NCBI RefSeq assembly: GCF_000964085.1 | Contig: NZ_JZRB01000034.1 | Coordinates: 1-64,000, forward strand | Source: Luteibacter yeojuensis | GTDB lineage: Bacteria > Pseudomonadota > Gammaproteobacteria > Xanthomonadales > Rhodanobacteraceae | Length of the DNA: 64,000 nucleotides | Direction: 5' to 3' | Part shown: in pieces, positions 51,040-59,400 of the stretch | How the letters are laid out: each line of letters opens with the position of its first letter | Position numbering within the stretch: position 1 is the first letter of the stretch | The notes under the pieces: generated by a model | What the model saw: the letters and a program-made list of their open reading frames with translations, nothing else | The model's database searches: none | Told to the model about the DNA's origin: nothing | Program-made: the position numbers and the translations under genes

Positions 51040-52383
51040 ATGCCCTACCGCCGCACCCTCGGCGCCCTCGTCGCCATGGTCCTGGCGACCCCAGCCTTCG
51101 CCTCCATTCCCCCCGCCGTCGACGGCCAGCCCGTACCCTCGCTGGCCCCCATGCTGGCCAAGGTGACACCCGCGGTGGTGAACATCAGCACCAAGACCCG
51201 CGTGAAGTCGCGCGCCTACGTCGATGATCCGTTGTTCGCGCAGCTGTTCGGCCAGGGCATACCGCGTGAGCGCGTGGAGCAGAGCCTGGGGTCGGGCGTG
51301 GTGGTGGATGCGGCCAAGGGCTATGTGCTGACCAACAACCATGTGGTGGGGGGCGCGGACGATATCACCGTCACCCTGCAGGATGGCCGCGACTTCAAGG
51401 CCAGGCTGATCGGCACCGACCCGGATACCGACGTGGCCGTGCTGCAGATCCCCGCCGAGCGGCTGCAGGCGTTGCCGGTGGCGGATTCGGCGCAGCTGCG
51501 TGTCGGCGATTTCGTGGTGGCCGTGGGCGATCCCTTCGGCCTGGGCCAGACCGCCACCTCGGGCATGGTCTCGGCGTTGAACCGCACGGGCCTGGGCAAG
51601 GGCATCCAGAACTTCATCCAGACCGATGCCTCGATCAACCCCGGCAACTCCGGCGGCGCGCTGGTGAACCTGCGCGGCGAGCTGGTGGGCATCAACTCCA
51701 TGATCTTCACGCCCTCGGGCGGCAACGTGGGCATCGGCTTCGCCATCCCCACCGACCTGGCCAGCTCGGTGATGAAGCAGTTGCTCGCTTACGGCAAGGT
51801 CCGCCGCGGGAACCTGGGCGTGGAGGTGCAGGACATCACCCCGCGCATCGCCAAGGCGCTGGGCCTGAAGGACACCAACGGCGCGGTGGTCACGGGTGTC
51901 ACCAGCGGCTCGCCGGCCGATGGCGCGGGCCTGCAGACGGGCGATGTGCTCACCGCCATCGACGGCAAGCCGGTGCGCTCGGCGCAGGATGTGCGCAATA
52001 CCGAAGGCCTGCTGCCGGTGGGCGCACAGGTGAAGCTGGGCGTGCAGCGCGAAGGCGCGGCGCGCGAGGTCACGGCCGCCATCGAGGCGACGAAGCTGGC
52101 CACGCTTGACGGCGGCAAGGTGGACAAGCGCCTGGCCGGCGTGACGCTCGGCGACCTCACGCAGGAGCAGAAGGCGCAGGGGCTGTACGGCGTGGTGCTA
52201 TCGGGCGTGAAGCCGGGCTCGGCGGCGTACCAGGCTGGGTTGCGCGACGGGGATGTGCTGGCGGCGATAGGCCAGCGGCGGGTGCCGGGGTTGAAGGCGT
52301 TGCCCACCACGGGGACGTTGGGTGGGCGGCAGTTGTTGTTGACGATTGTTCGTGACGACGCGATCTACTACGCCGTCCTATAA
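51040..52383 (+). CDS. degQ: periplasmic serine endoprotease DegQ/DegP family
   Basis: A 447-residue HtrA protease. It has a signal peptide (LGALVAMVLATPAFA). The trypsin-like domain has a catalytic triad at His101 (TNNHVV), Asp131 (DPDTDVAVL) and Ser204 (NPGNSGGAL). Two PDZ domains follow: RGNLGVEVQDITPRIAKALGL and KRLAGVTLGDL...GLYGVVLSGVKPGSAAYQAGL. The short protease-domain loop fits DegQ better than DegP. It degrades or holds misfolded envelope proteins. CAAGGAGCT lies 8 nt before the ATG, after the REP hairpin. Confidence 0.92.
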   Translation: MPYRRTLGALVAMVLATPAFASIPPAVDGQPVPSLAPMLAKVTPAVVNISTKTRVKSRAYVDDPLFAQLFGQGIPRERVEQSLGSGVVVDAAKGYVLTNNHVVGGADDITVTLQDGRDFKARLIGTDPDTDVAVLQIPAERLQALPVADSAQLRVGDFVVAVGDPFGLGQTATSGMVSALNRTGLGKGIQNFIQTDASINPGNSGGALVNLRGELVGINSMIFTPSGGNVGIGFAIPTDLASSVMKQLLAYGKVRRGNLGVEVQDITPRIAKALGLKDTNGAVVTGVTSGSPADGAGLQTGDVLTAIDGKPVRSAQDVRNTEGLLPVGAQVKLGVQREGAAREVTAAIEATKLATLDGGKVDKRLAGVTLGDLTQEQKAQGLYGVVLSGVKPGSAAYQAGLRDGDVLAAIGQRRVPGLKALPTTGTLGGRQLLLTIVRDDAIYYAVL

Positions 52384-52399
52384 ACCCACCAACACCCAT

Positions 52400-52475
52400 G
52401 TAGGAGCCCACCCCTGTGGGCGACAGCCTTTAGCCATATCGCGAAAAGATGTCGCCCACGGGGGTGGGCTCCTAC
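52400..52475. repeat. inverted REP pair downstream of degQ
   Basis: GTAGGAGCCCACCCCTGTGGGCGAC-class arm at 52400-52424 and its near reverse complement at 52451-52475. The spacer is ATCGCGAAAAGAT-like. It is placed as a possible transcript end for degQ. Confidence 0.8.
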
Positions 52476-52648
52476 CATGGCGGTGTGGGTTGTCTGCCCT
52501 TCTCATGAGATTTTTCTACCCCGACAGGTTACGTTCGGGTTTGTCCCGGCAGGATGCTGAATGACGTCGATGGTGCGCTTGGGGCCCTTATGGCCCACAA
52601 TTGCGGCCCAAATCAGCCACCCCGTTCTGTTCGGAGTTCTTGCCGTCC

Positions 52649-54157
52649 ATGTCTCTTCGTCTCGCGCGACTGTTTACCGCCACGCTGATCGGCCTTAGTG
52701 CCTCTGCCACCGCCCTGGCTGCCGGCCCCCAACTCATCTGGCGTGGCGACGTCACCACCGCGCGCGGCGTGGTCACCGATGTCGCCAAGGCTTACGAAAA
52801 GGCCGGCAAGGGCAAGTTCGAACTGCAGCCGTTCAACACCGCCTCGGGCATTGACGCCGTGGCCGCGGGCACGGCGGATCTCGCCGGCTCGGCCCGCCCC
52901 GGCATCGGCGGCAAGGAGCAGTCACTTACCTTCACGCCCGTGGCGTGGGATGGCCTGGTCATGGTCACCTACCCGTCCAACCCGGTCAGCAACATCACCC
53001 TGATGCAGCTGCACGAGATCTACATGGGCCACATCACCAACTGGAAGGAGCTGGGTGGCGATGACGCGCCCATCAACCTCTACGCGGTGGCCAGCCCGGG
53101 CGATGGCGTGGAGTGGAGCCTGCGCAAGCTGCTGTTCGGCCGCGGCAACCAGCCGGTGGCCGCGCCGCGCCTGTACGTGAACCAGTCGAAGCTGGAAGAA
53201 GGCGTCACGCTCGATCGCCGCGGCCTGGGTGCCACCACCCTCGCCGGCATGGGCAACAACGCCAAGCTGAAGGCCCTGTCGATCGATGGCGTGAAGCCCA
53301 CCGCCTCGTCCATCGCCAGCGGCGCCTACCCGCTGTACACCGAGCTTTACCTGGTCAGCAACGATGCCAGCCCGAAGGCGGCCGACGTGAAGGAGTTCCT
53401 CGCGTTCGTCACCTCCAGCGCCGGCAGCTCGCTGCTGCGTGCGCATAGCCTGGTGCCGTACGCCGATGGCACGGCCCTGGCCTCGGGCGATGCCGCCCGC
53501 CGCGCCAAGATCGCCTCCACCGTGGGCACGCGCGCCACGGTGGGCCAGCCGATGACCACGCCGACCGTCGCCGCCGCGGCCGCCCCCGCCGCCGCCGCCG
53601 AGGCCGCGAAGGAATCCGCCGTGGCCAAGGCCACCCCGGGCAAGGGCAAGGCGCCGAAGACGGCCGCTGCCGCTGCGGCCGCCGCCGAGGCCTCGCCGTT
53701 CGCGCATGTCATCGCCAGCGTCACCACCACCGCGCACCAGGCCTTCCGTGGCGTGCGCGTGGAAGCCTTCACGGCATCGGATAACGCGAAGATCGGCGGC
53801 AAGTTCGCCAAGGTGACGGGCGATGCCGTCACCGTCGCGGGCAAGCCCACGGCCAAGCCGGCCGCCGCGCCCAGCGCGGTCGAGAAGGCCAACACGGTGG
53901 AAACGCCGAAGGTCTCGTCGGCACCGGTGAAGGCCGAGCCGAAGAAGGCGGAAGCGCCGAAGGCCGTGGCCAAGGCTGCCGCCGCCGAGAAGAAGCCGGC
54001 CGCCACCGGTGGCAAGACCTACAAGGTGGCCTCGGGCGATACGCTGTATTCCATCGCCAAGCGCAACAACGTGGACGTGAACCAGCTGCGCGCCATGAAT
54101 GGGCTGAAGGATAACAACGTGAAGCTGGGGCAGGTTTTGAAGGTTTCGGCTCGTTGA
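52649..54157 (+). CDS. secreted PstS-like substrate-binding protein fused to a LysM domain
   Basis: A 502-residue protein. The signal peptide is LFTATLIGLSASATALA. Residues about 25-270 are a phosphate-binding (PBP-like, PstS type 2) domain with QPFNTASGIDAVAAGTADLAGSARP and ITNWKELGGDDAPINLYAV. Then comes an Ala/Lys-rich linker of about 170 residues, and finally a LysM domain (KTYKVASGDTLYSIAKRNNVDVNQLRAMNGLKDNNVKLGQVLKV) that binds peptidoglycan. ATG 52649 is chosen over 52601 because the signal peptide begins there. No pst transporter genes are adjacent, so it is unlikely to be a simple phosphate importer subunit. Confidence 0.85.
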   Translation: MSLRLARLFTATLIGLSASATALAAGPQLIWRGDVTTARGVVTDVAKAYEKAGKGKFELQPFNTASGIDAVAAGTADLAGSARPGIGGKEQSLTFTPVAWDGLVMVTYPSNPVSNITLMQLHEIYMGHITNWKELGGDDAPINLYAVASPGDGVEWSLRKLLFGRGNQPVAAPRLYVNQSKLEEGVTLDRRGLGATTLAGMGNNAKLKALSIDGVKPTASSIASGAYPLYTELYLVSNDASPKAADVKEFLAFVTSSAGSSLLRAHSLVPYADGTALASGDAARRAKIASTVGTRATVGQPMTTPTVAAAAAPAAAAEAAKESAVAKATPGKGKAPKTAAAAAAAAEASPFAHVIASVTTTAHQAFRGVRVEAFTASDNAKIGGKFAKVTGDAVTVAGKPTAKPAAAPSAVEKANTVETPKVSSAPVKAEPKKAEAPKAVAKAAAAEKKPAATGGKTYKVASGDTLYSIAKRNNVDVNQLRAMNGLKDNNVKLGQVLKVSAR

Positions 54158-54165
54158 TTGGAAGA

Positions 54166-54240
54166 GCATCGCCCACGGGTGTGGGCTCCTACCACCGCCG
54201 CCCGGCCGTACTGTAGGAGCCCACCCCCGTGGGCGATGCT
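54166..54240. repeat. inverted REP pair between the LysM fusion and HAD genes
   Basis: Arms 54166-54192 and 54213-54240 (AGCATCGCCCAC...GGGCTCCTAC and its reverse). They start 9 nt after one stop codon and end 10 nt before the next start, filling the gap almost exactly. Confidence 0.82.
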
Positions 54241-54249
54241 CTAAACCCC

Positions 54250-54948
54250 ATGCCCATCCGCGCCCTAACCCTCGACCTCGACGACACCCTATGGCCCGTG
54301 CTCCCGGCCCTCATCGAGGCCGAGCACTGCGTGGATCGCTGGCTGCAGGCGCACCACCCTGACGTCGCCACTAAGTGGCCCATCGACGCCATGCGCGAGC
54401 TGCGCGAGAAAGTGGCGCGTGAGCACACGCACCTGGCGCATGATTTCAGCGAGCAGCGCCGCATCACCATCCGCGAGGCCTTCGCGGCCTGCGGCATCGA
54501 CGATGCGCCGGTGGATGCCTTGTGGGGCATCTACTACGCGGCACGCAACAACGTCGAGCTCTACCCCGATTCCCTCGATGCGCTGGGCCGCATCGCCGCG
54601 AAGCTGCCCATCGCCAGCATTTCCAACGGCAATGCCGACCTGGAAGTGATTGGCCTGCACCACTTCTTCCACACGCGCATCAGCGCGGCCGGCGCGGGCG
54701 TGGCCAAGCCCGACCCGAAGATCTTCCTCGCCGCGGCCGAGGCCCTGGGCGTGGCGCCGGGCGAAATCCTGCACGTCGGCGACGACCCACTGCTCGACGT
54801 GGTGGGCGCCCACGAGGCCGGTTTGAGAACTGTCTGGCTCAACCGCACGGGCGCGGCGTGGTCCCACGGGCCCGCGCCAGACCTTGAATTCAGCGATATG
54901 ACGGCCCTGGCGGACTGGATTGACGCGTCCGTGCCCATGGGTGGCTAG
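54250..54948 (+). CDS. HAD-superfamily hydrolase (YjjG/DxDxT phosphatase type)
   Basis: A 232-residue HAD phosphatase. Motif I is LTLDLDDTLWPV with two catalytic Asp, motif II IASISNGNADLE, motif III Lys in GVAKPDPKIF, and motif IV HVGDDPLLDVVGAHEAGLRTVWLNR. It is likely a nucleotide or small phosphate-ester house-cleaning phosphatase. The start at 54250 (MPIRALTL) is chosen because the upstream GTG (54229) lies inside the REP. Its ribosome site must overlap the REP arm, so the hairpin may affect translation. Confidence 0.85.
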   Translation: MPIRALTLDLDDTLWPVLPALIEAEHCVDRWLQAHHPDVATKWPIDAMRELREKVAREHTHLAHDFSEQRRITIREAFAACGIDDAPVDALWGIYYAARNNVELYPDSLDALGRIAAKLPIASISNGNADLEVIGLHHFFHTRISAAGAGVAKPDPKIFLAAAEALGVAPGEILHVGDDPLLDVVGAHEAGLRTVWLNRTGAAWSHGPAPDLEFSDMTALADWIDASVPMGG

Positions 54949-55013
54949 AATACGGGGCGAACACAACCAGTCATTGACGCGGCACCCAACTGCCGCGAGG
55001 CACGGGAGGCCTG

Positions 55014-56390
55014 ATGTCACCACTGATCGACCGGAAATCCGGAAAGCGCGCTGTCACCACCCTTGAGCTCGTGGACGTGGCCTCCATGCCCGCCACCGAG
55101 CAGAAACTGGGCGCGATGCATCGTCAGTGGCTGGCTTCGCTGGGTTTCCGCCCTACGCCGGGTTCCGTCGCCGTCCTGCCCAACAACGCGGGCGGCATCG
55201 CGCGCGTGCTGGTCGGTGTCGATCGCAAGGATCCCATCGCCGCCCTGGGCGCGCTGCCGCAGCGCCTGCCCGAGGGCATCTACGAGCTCACCGAAGACAC
55301 CATCGTCGACGACCGCGACCTGCTCGCGCTGGGCTGGGCCCTGGGCGCGTACCGTTTCGAGCGTTACCGCAAGGCCGCGCGCCCGGCGGCGCAGCTGCTG
55401 GTCGAGCCAGCCACGCTGCGCACGGTGCAGCCGCTGGTCGATGCGGTGTACGAAGTGCGCGACCTCGTGAACACGCCCACCGAAGACATGGGCCCGGCGG
55501 AGCTTTCCGCCGCCGTTCACGCGCATGCCGCCGAGCACAAGGCGAAGGTGCGCGAGTGGGTGGGCGATGAGCTGCTCACGGGCAACTTCCCGACCATCCA
55601 CGCCGTGGGCCGCGCCAGCCACCGTCCCTCGCGCCTTATCGAGCTCACCTGGGGCAAGAACTCCAACCCGAAGCTGGTGATCGTCGGCAAGGGCGTGTGC
55701 TTCGATACCGGCGGCCTGGACATCAAGCCCTCCGACGGCATGCGCTGGATGAAGAAGGACATGGGCGGCGCCGCCCACGCCATCGCGCTTGCGGGCCTGG
55801 TGATGAAGGCGCGCCTGCCGGTGCGCCTGACGCTGCTGGTGCCGGCCGTGGAGAACGCCATCGCCGGCAACGCCATGCGCCCGGGCGAAGTCATCCGCAC
55901 CCGCGCGGGCCATACGGTGGAAGTGGACAACACCGACGCCGAAGGCCGCCTGGTGCTGTGCGATGCGCTGGCGTTCGCCGTGGAGCAATCGCCCGACCTC
56001 ATCGTGGATTTCGCCACGCTCACCGGCGCCGCGCGCGTGGCGCTGGGCCCGGAGATCCCGGCGCTGTTCACCAACCGCGACCAGCTGGCCGACGAGGTCA
56101 TCGGCGCGGCGGAAAGCGTGGACGACCCGATGTGGCGCCTGCCGCTGTGGCGCCCGTACCGCCGCATGCTCGATTCGTACATCGCCGATTTCGCCAACGG
56201 TGGCCCCTCGCGCCAGGCCGGCGCCATCACCGCCGCGCTGTACCTCGAGCGCTTCGTGCCCGATAGCCAGAACTGGATGCACCTGGATACGTACGCGTGG
56301 AACGACGGCGAGCGCCCCGGGCACCCGCGGGGCGGCGAAGCGCAGGGCCTGCGCGCGTTCTTCCGGTTCCTGGCGAGCCGTTATTCCTGA
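55014..56390 (+). CDS. M17 leucyl-aminopeptidase-family protein
   Basis: A 458-residue metallopeptidase. The catalytic core shows VGKGVCFDTGGLDIKPSDGMRWMKKDMGGAAHAIAL (metal Lys and Asp), NTDAEGRLVLCDAL (signature with Asp and Glu) and ATLTGAARVALG. It is shorter than PepA and resembles the PepA-related family found beside it in many Proteobacteria. It removes N-terminal residues from peptides in the cytoplasm. A GGGAGGCC site lies 4-11 nt upstream. Its end overlaps the convergent small gene by 10 nt. Confidence 0.9.
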   Translation: MSPLIDRKSGKRAVTTLELVDVASMPATEQKLGAMHRQWLASLGFRPTPGSVAVLPNNAGGIARVLVGVDRKDPIAALGALPQRLPEGIYELTEDTIVDDRDLLALGWALGAYRFERYRKAARPAAQLLVEPATLRTVQPLVDAVYEVRDLVNTPTEDMGPAELSAAVHAHAAEHKAKVREWVGDELLTGNFPTIHAVGRASHRPSRLIELTWGKNSNPKLVIVGKGVCFDTGGLDIKPSDGMRWMKKDMGGAAHAIALAGLVMKARLPVRLTLLVPAVENAIAGNAMRPGEVIRTRAGHTVEVDNTDAEGRLVLCDALAFAVEQSPDLIVDFATLTGAARVALGPEIPALFTNRDQLADEVIGAAESVDDPMWRLPLWRPYRRMLDSYIADFANGGPSRQAGAITAALYLERFVPDSQNWMHLDTYAWNDGERPGHPRGGEAQGLRAFFRFLASRYS

Positions 56391-56731
56391 GGTTTTTCTT
56401 CGTCGGCGGCGGGCGGCTCGTCCGCCGGTGGCTGCGTGGCCGTGGCGGGTTTCGCCTTCTGCCGGTAGGCGATCACCGCGCGCAGGTTGCGCTCCACTTC
56501 CGCGATGCTCATCGGGAAATAGTTCTCAGCGCGGTCGCTGACGTTCCAGCTGGCCAGGCGCTGGTCGGTGGCCGCGACGCCGATGGCGTTGAGCGCGGCG
56601 CGCACTTCTTTCGGGTCCAGGTCAGTGGCTTGCAAGATCAGCTGCCACATCCAGTTCATGCGCTGCGGGTCCACGCCGCGGATCAACGGCGGCCGGGTGT
56701 ACTCGCGTGTCGGCGTGTCGTGCTCGCTCAT
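56381..56731 (-). CDS. small hypothetical protein
   Basis: A 116-residue protein. The core MNWMWQLILQATDLDPKEVRAALNAIGVAATDQRLASWNVSDRAENYFPMSIAEVERNLRAVIAYR faintly resembles DUF1456 helix-turn-helix repeats. The tail is Pro/Glu-rich. Function is unknown. The start at 56731 (MSEHDTP) is preferred because the frame upstream has no coding features. Confidence 0.65.
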   Translation of the reverse strand: MSEHDTPTREYTRPPLIRGVDPQRMNWMWQLILQATDLDPKEVRAALNAIGVAATDQRLASWNVSDRAENYFPMSIAEVERNLRAVIAYRQKAKPATATQPPADEPPAADEEKPQE

Positions 56732-56873
56732 GGCGGGGTCCCTGGTGGCTGGCTTCCGAGTATAGGGTGCGCGGCGGCGGGTCGCGCCGGGCGCTGATAC
56801 CGGCCGCGCGTCGCACAATGTAAACGTTCCCGCGGCTATATCCCAGAGGAGCCTTGCCTCGCTGGAGATCCGA

Positions 56874-57917
56874 ATGCGCTGCACCGTCCTACTCCTCGCC
56901 CTGCTTGCCGCCCTGCCCGCCGCCGCCGCCGAGGCGCCGGCCACGAAGGACCTGGGAGGCCGCCTGGAACGTGCCGAATATCCCTACCCCGTCACCCTGT
57001 TCCCGGTGCAGAGCCAGGGCCAGTCGCTGGAGATGGCCTACATGGACCTGAAGCCGGCGACGCCGAACGGGCATACCGCCGTGCTGCTGCATGGGAAGAA
57101 TTTCTGCGGGCCGTACTGGCAGGCCACCGCCGAGCGGCTGCGCGATGAAGGCTGGCGCGTGGTGATCCCCGACCAGGTGGGGTTCTGCAAATCGTCGAAG
57201 CCGAGGGGCTACCAGTACAGCCTGCACCAGCTCGCCGCGAACACGCACGCGCTGCTCGAAAGCCTGGGCGTGCAGAAGGCCACCGTGGTGGCGCACTCGA
57301 TGGGCGGCATGGTGGGCACGCGTTACGCGCTGATGTACCCGGCGGCCGTGGAGAAACTGGTGCTGGTCGACCCCATCGGCCTCGAGGACTGGAAGCAGAA
57401 GGGCGTGCCGTGGCGCAGCGTCGATGCGTGGTACCAAAGCGAGCTGAAGACCACGTACGCATCGATCAAGGCCTACCAGCTGAAGAGCTACTACGACGGC
57501 ACGTGGAAGCCGGAATACGACCGCTGGGCGCTGCTGCAGGCGGGGCAGTACGTAGGCGATGGCCTGCAAACCTCGGCGTGGGCCGGGGCGCTCACCTACG
57601 ACATGATCTACACCCAGCCCGTGGTGCATGAGTTCGGCGACCTCCGCGTGCCGACGGTGCTGATCATCGGCCAGCGCGACCGCACCGCCATCGGCAAGGA
57701 CGCCGCGCCACCCGAAGTGCAGGCCAAACTCGGCGATTACCCCGCGCTCGGCAAGGCCGCTGCCGCCGCCATCCCCGGCGCGAAACTGATCCCTCTCGAA
57801 GGCCTGGGCCATGCACCGATGCTCGAAGCGCCCGAGCGCTTCTACAAAGCGCTGGACGAGGCGTTAAACAATGTAGGAGCCCACCCCGTGGGCGACATCT
57901 TTTCGCGACACCGTTGA
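56874..57917 (+). CDS. secreted alpha/beta hydrolase with REP-encoded C-terminus
   Basis: A 347-residue hydrolase. It has a signal peptide (CTVLLLALLAALPAAAA), an oxyanion loop LLHGKNFCGPYW, nucleophile Ser in VVAHSMGGMVG, Asp in IIGQRDRTAIG, and His in GLGHAPMLEAPE. The substrate is unknown; haloperoxidase/epoxide-hydrolase-like enzymes share this layout. The last 15 residues (NVGAHPVGDIFSRHR) are translated from a REP element, so the ancestral stop has been overwritten by repeat insertion. Confidence 0.88.
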   Translation: MRCTVLLLALLAALPAAAAEAPATKDLGGRLERAEYPYPVTLFPVQSQGQSLEMAYMDLKPATPNGHTAVLLHGKNFCGPYWQATAERLRDEGWRVVIPDQVGFCKSSKPRGYQYSLHQLAANTHALLESLGVQKATVVAHSMGGMVGTRYALMYPAAVEKLVLVDPIGLEDWKQKGVPWRSVDAWYQSELKTTYASIKAYQLKSYYDGTWKPEYDRWALLQAGQYVGDGLQTSAWAGALTYDMIYTQPVVHEFGDLRVPTVLIIGQRDRTAIGKDAAPPEVQAKLGDYPALGKAAAAAIPGAKLIPLEGLGHAPMLEAPERFYKALDEALNNVGAHPVGDIFSRHR

Positions 57918-57960
57918 TGCGAGCCCGATGAAAACCATCGCCCACGGAGTGGGCTCCTAC
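57873..57960. repeat. inverted REP pair overlapping the end of the hydrolase gene
   Basis: Arms 57873-57898 (GTAGGAGCCCACCCCGTGGGCGACAT) and 57937-57960 (reverse). The left arm is inside the coding sequence, the right arm outside it. Confidence 0.85.
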
Positions 57961-57974
57961 ACGGGGTTCGGGTG

Positions 57975-58460
57975 TTATTGCACGAAGCTGATCTCACGCT
58001 GCACCGGCCGGATCACATAGCCCACCGGCAACCACCCATCCGCACCCGGGGCCAGCGACACCGTTTCGAACAGCACGGCCTTGGTGTAGTGCGCGAGGAA
58101 GATGGCGTTGAGGTAGTCACCGGCCGGCAGGCCCACCGGGTCGCGCACGCGCGCCATCTCGAACCACTCGCGGCCGACGAGCAGGCCGCGATCCAGGCGG
58201 ATCGACTTCAGGTGCCGGGCCCACTCGGCGCGCGGCACCATCTTCTGCATCATGGCGCCGGCTTCGAGCCACATGGCATCGGGGCGGCGGCCGCCGTCGG
58301 AAAGCTGCACCCAGTGCTGCGCCACCGCCAGCGCCTTGTCCAGCGACTTCGGCTGCGGCCCGATGCGCGGCGCGTTGGCCACGGTGAGCAGGCTGTTCAA
58401 CGGGCTCACCGCCGGCCGGGCGGCCGGCGCTTTGCGGGTAGGTACGGTCGCGCTGGGCAT
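57975..58460 (-). CDS. DUF4019-domain protein
   Basis: A 161-residue protein whose C-terminal 110 residues match DUF4019: AQHWVQLSDGGRRPDAMWLEAGAMMQKMVPRAEWARHLKSIRLDRGLLVGREWFE, LPAGDYLNAIFLAHYTKAVLFETVSLAPGADGWLPVGYVI. The family is secreted or periplasmic in many Proteobacteria with unknown role. Here the first 35 residues are Pro/Ala-rich without a clear signal peptide. GGGGGAAG lies 6 nt before the ATG. Confidence 0.78.
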   Translation of the reverse strand: MPSATVPTRKAPAARPAVSPLNSLLTVANAPRIGPQPKSLDKALAVAQHWVQLSDGGRRPDAMWLEAGAMMQKMVPRAEWARHLKSIRLDRGLLVGREWFEMARVRDPVGLPAGDYLNAIFLAHYTKAVLFETVSLAPGADGWLPVGYVIRPVQREISFVQ

Positions 58461-58540
58461 GGGCAGCTTCCCCCGAGGGTAGGGCTACAGCTTCGGCGCG
58501 CCGGCCCGGGCCGGCAATTCGGCTAGATGGCTTACGCCTT

Positions 58541-58605
58541 GTGGGAGCGCGCTTGCGCGCGATGGGGGCTTGAGGCGAGGCCATCGCGCGCAAGCGCGCT
58601 CCCAC
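58541..58605. repeat. inverted REP pair (GCGC class)
   Basis: Arms 58541-58563 (GTGGGAGCGCGCTTGCGCGCGAT) and 58583-58605 are exact reverse complements. They sit between two minus-strand genes and end 4 nt before the stop codon of the chorismate-lyase-like gene. Confidence 0.85.
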
Positions 58606-58609
58606 AGGT

Positions 58610-59275
58610 TTAGCGCCGGCCGAAGGCGAAAACGTCGGCCGTATAGGTTTCCACCACCAGGCTGAAGGGCTGGTTGGCTTCGTTGAACAGGACGGCACGG
58701 TGGCGCAGCACGTCGTGGGGGATCGCCAGCGGGCCCTTGCCGGCCGGGGGCAGCGGTGCGTCCATTTCCCAGCGTTTGGGTAGCGGTTGCCACAGGAGCT
58801 CGGCGCTAAGGGTCTGACGACGGAAATGGAGCGGCTGCACCACCTTGCCGAAGGGCTGGTCGGTGGTGTCCAGCACCTGGTTCATTTCCGCGGTGAGGCG
58901 GGCTGGCACGTACCAGTTATCCGCTTCGGACAGCACGTGTTCGCCGCAGGCCAGCTGCACGCGGCGGTAGCGCACCGGTTCATCGGCGCCGATGCCCAGC
59001 GCGGCGCGATCCTCGGCCGCCAGCGGCTTGTCCTGCCCTTTCACCCGCTTCGCCACGATCTTCGCCTCCGGCGCCAACCCATGGTCGCCGCACCAGCGTT
59101 CCAGCGTCAGCGTGGCGCTGGGGTGGCTAAGCAGGTCGGCGTTGAGCGTCTCCAGCAAGGCCAGTGCCTGCGTGCGCGAGGGCACGTCGTCGGCGAAGCC
59201 CTGGCGCGCGTGTGCGGGCATGGCGACGGTCGCCATGACAGCGATGGAACCCGCGGCGATGTATTTCGTGACCAC
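58610..59275 (-). CDS. secreted chorismate-lyase-fold (UbiC-like) protein
   Basis: A 221-residue protein with a signal peptide (IAAGSIAVMATVAMPAHA). The body resembles the UbiC/UTRA fold: DEPVRYRRVQLACGEHVLSEADNWYVPARLTAEMNQVLDTTDQPFGKVVQPLHFRRQTL and HRAVLFNEANQPFSLVVETYTADVF. Export makes cytoplasmic chorismate lyase activity unlikely, so it is probably a binding protein. GTG 59275 is chosen because GGAGG lies 6 nt before it; the longer ATG/GTG frames upstream have no such site. Confidence 0.72.
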   Translation of the reverse strand: MVTKYIAAGSIAVMATVAMPAHARQGFADDVPSRTQALALLETLNADLLSHPSATLTLERWCGDHGLAPEAKIVAKRVKGQDKPLAAEDRAALGIGADEPVRYRRVQLACGEHVLSEADNWYVPARLTAEMNQVLDTTDQPFGKVVQPLHFRRQTLSAELLWQPLPKRWEMDAPLPPAGKGPLAIPHDVLRHRAVLFNEANQPFSLVVETYTADVFAFGRR

Positions 59276-59306
59276 TAAAAACCTCCGCATACCCGAACGC
59301 ACACCG

Positions 59307-59400
59307 GTAGGAGCTCACCCTGTGAGCGATGCTGTTCGCGGACTGCCACAGGGTGGGTGGACTGGGGCGAGAAGATGTCGCCCACAGTGTGGGCTCCTAC
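59307..59400. repeat. inverted REP pair; its GTAG head supplies the trpE stop
   Basis: Arms 59307-59330 and 59377-59400. On the minus strand the right arm begins GTAG at 59400, and the TAG at 59397-59399 is the trpE stop codon. Confidence 0.82.

Noticed and set aside
58541-58605. Rho-independent terminators
   Set aside because: The stems are REP pairs with conserved sequence at many loci and no T-run; they may stop transcription but are not classical terminators.
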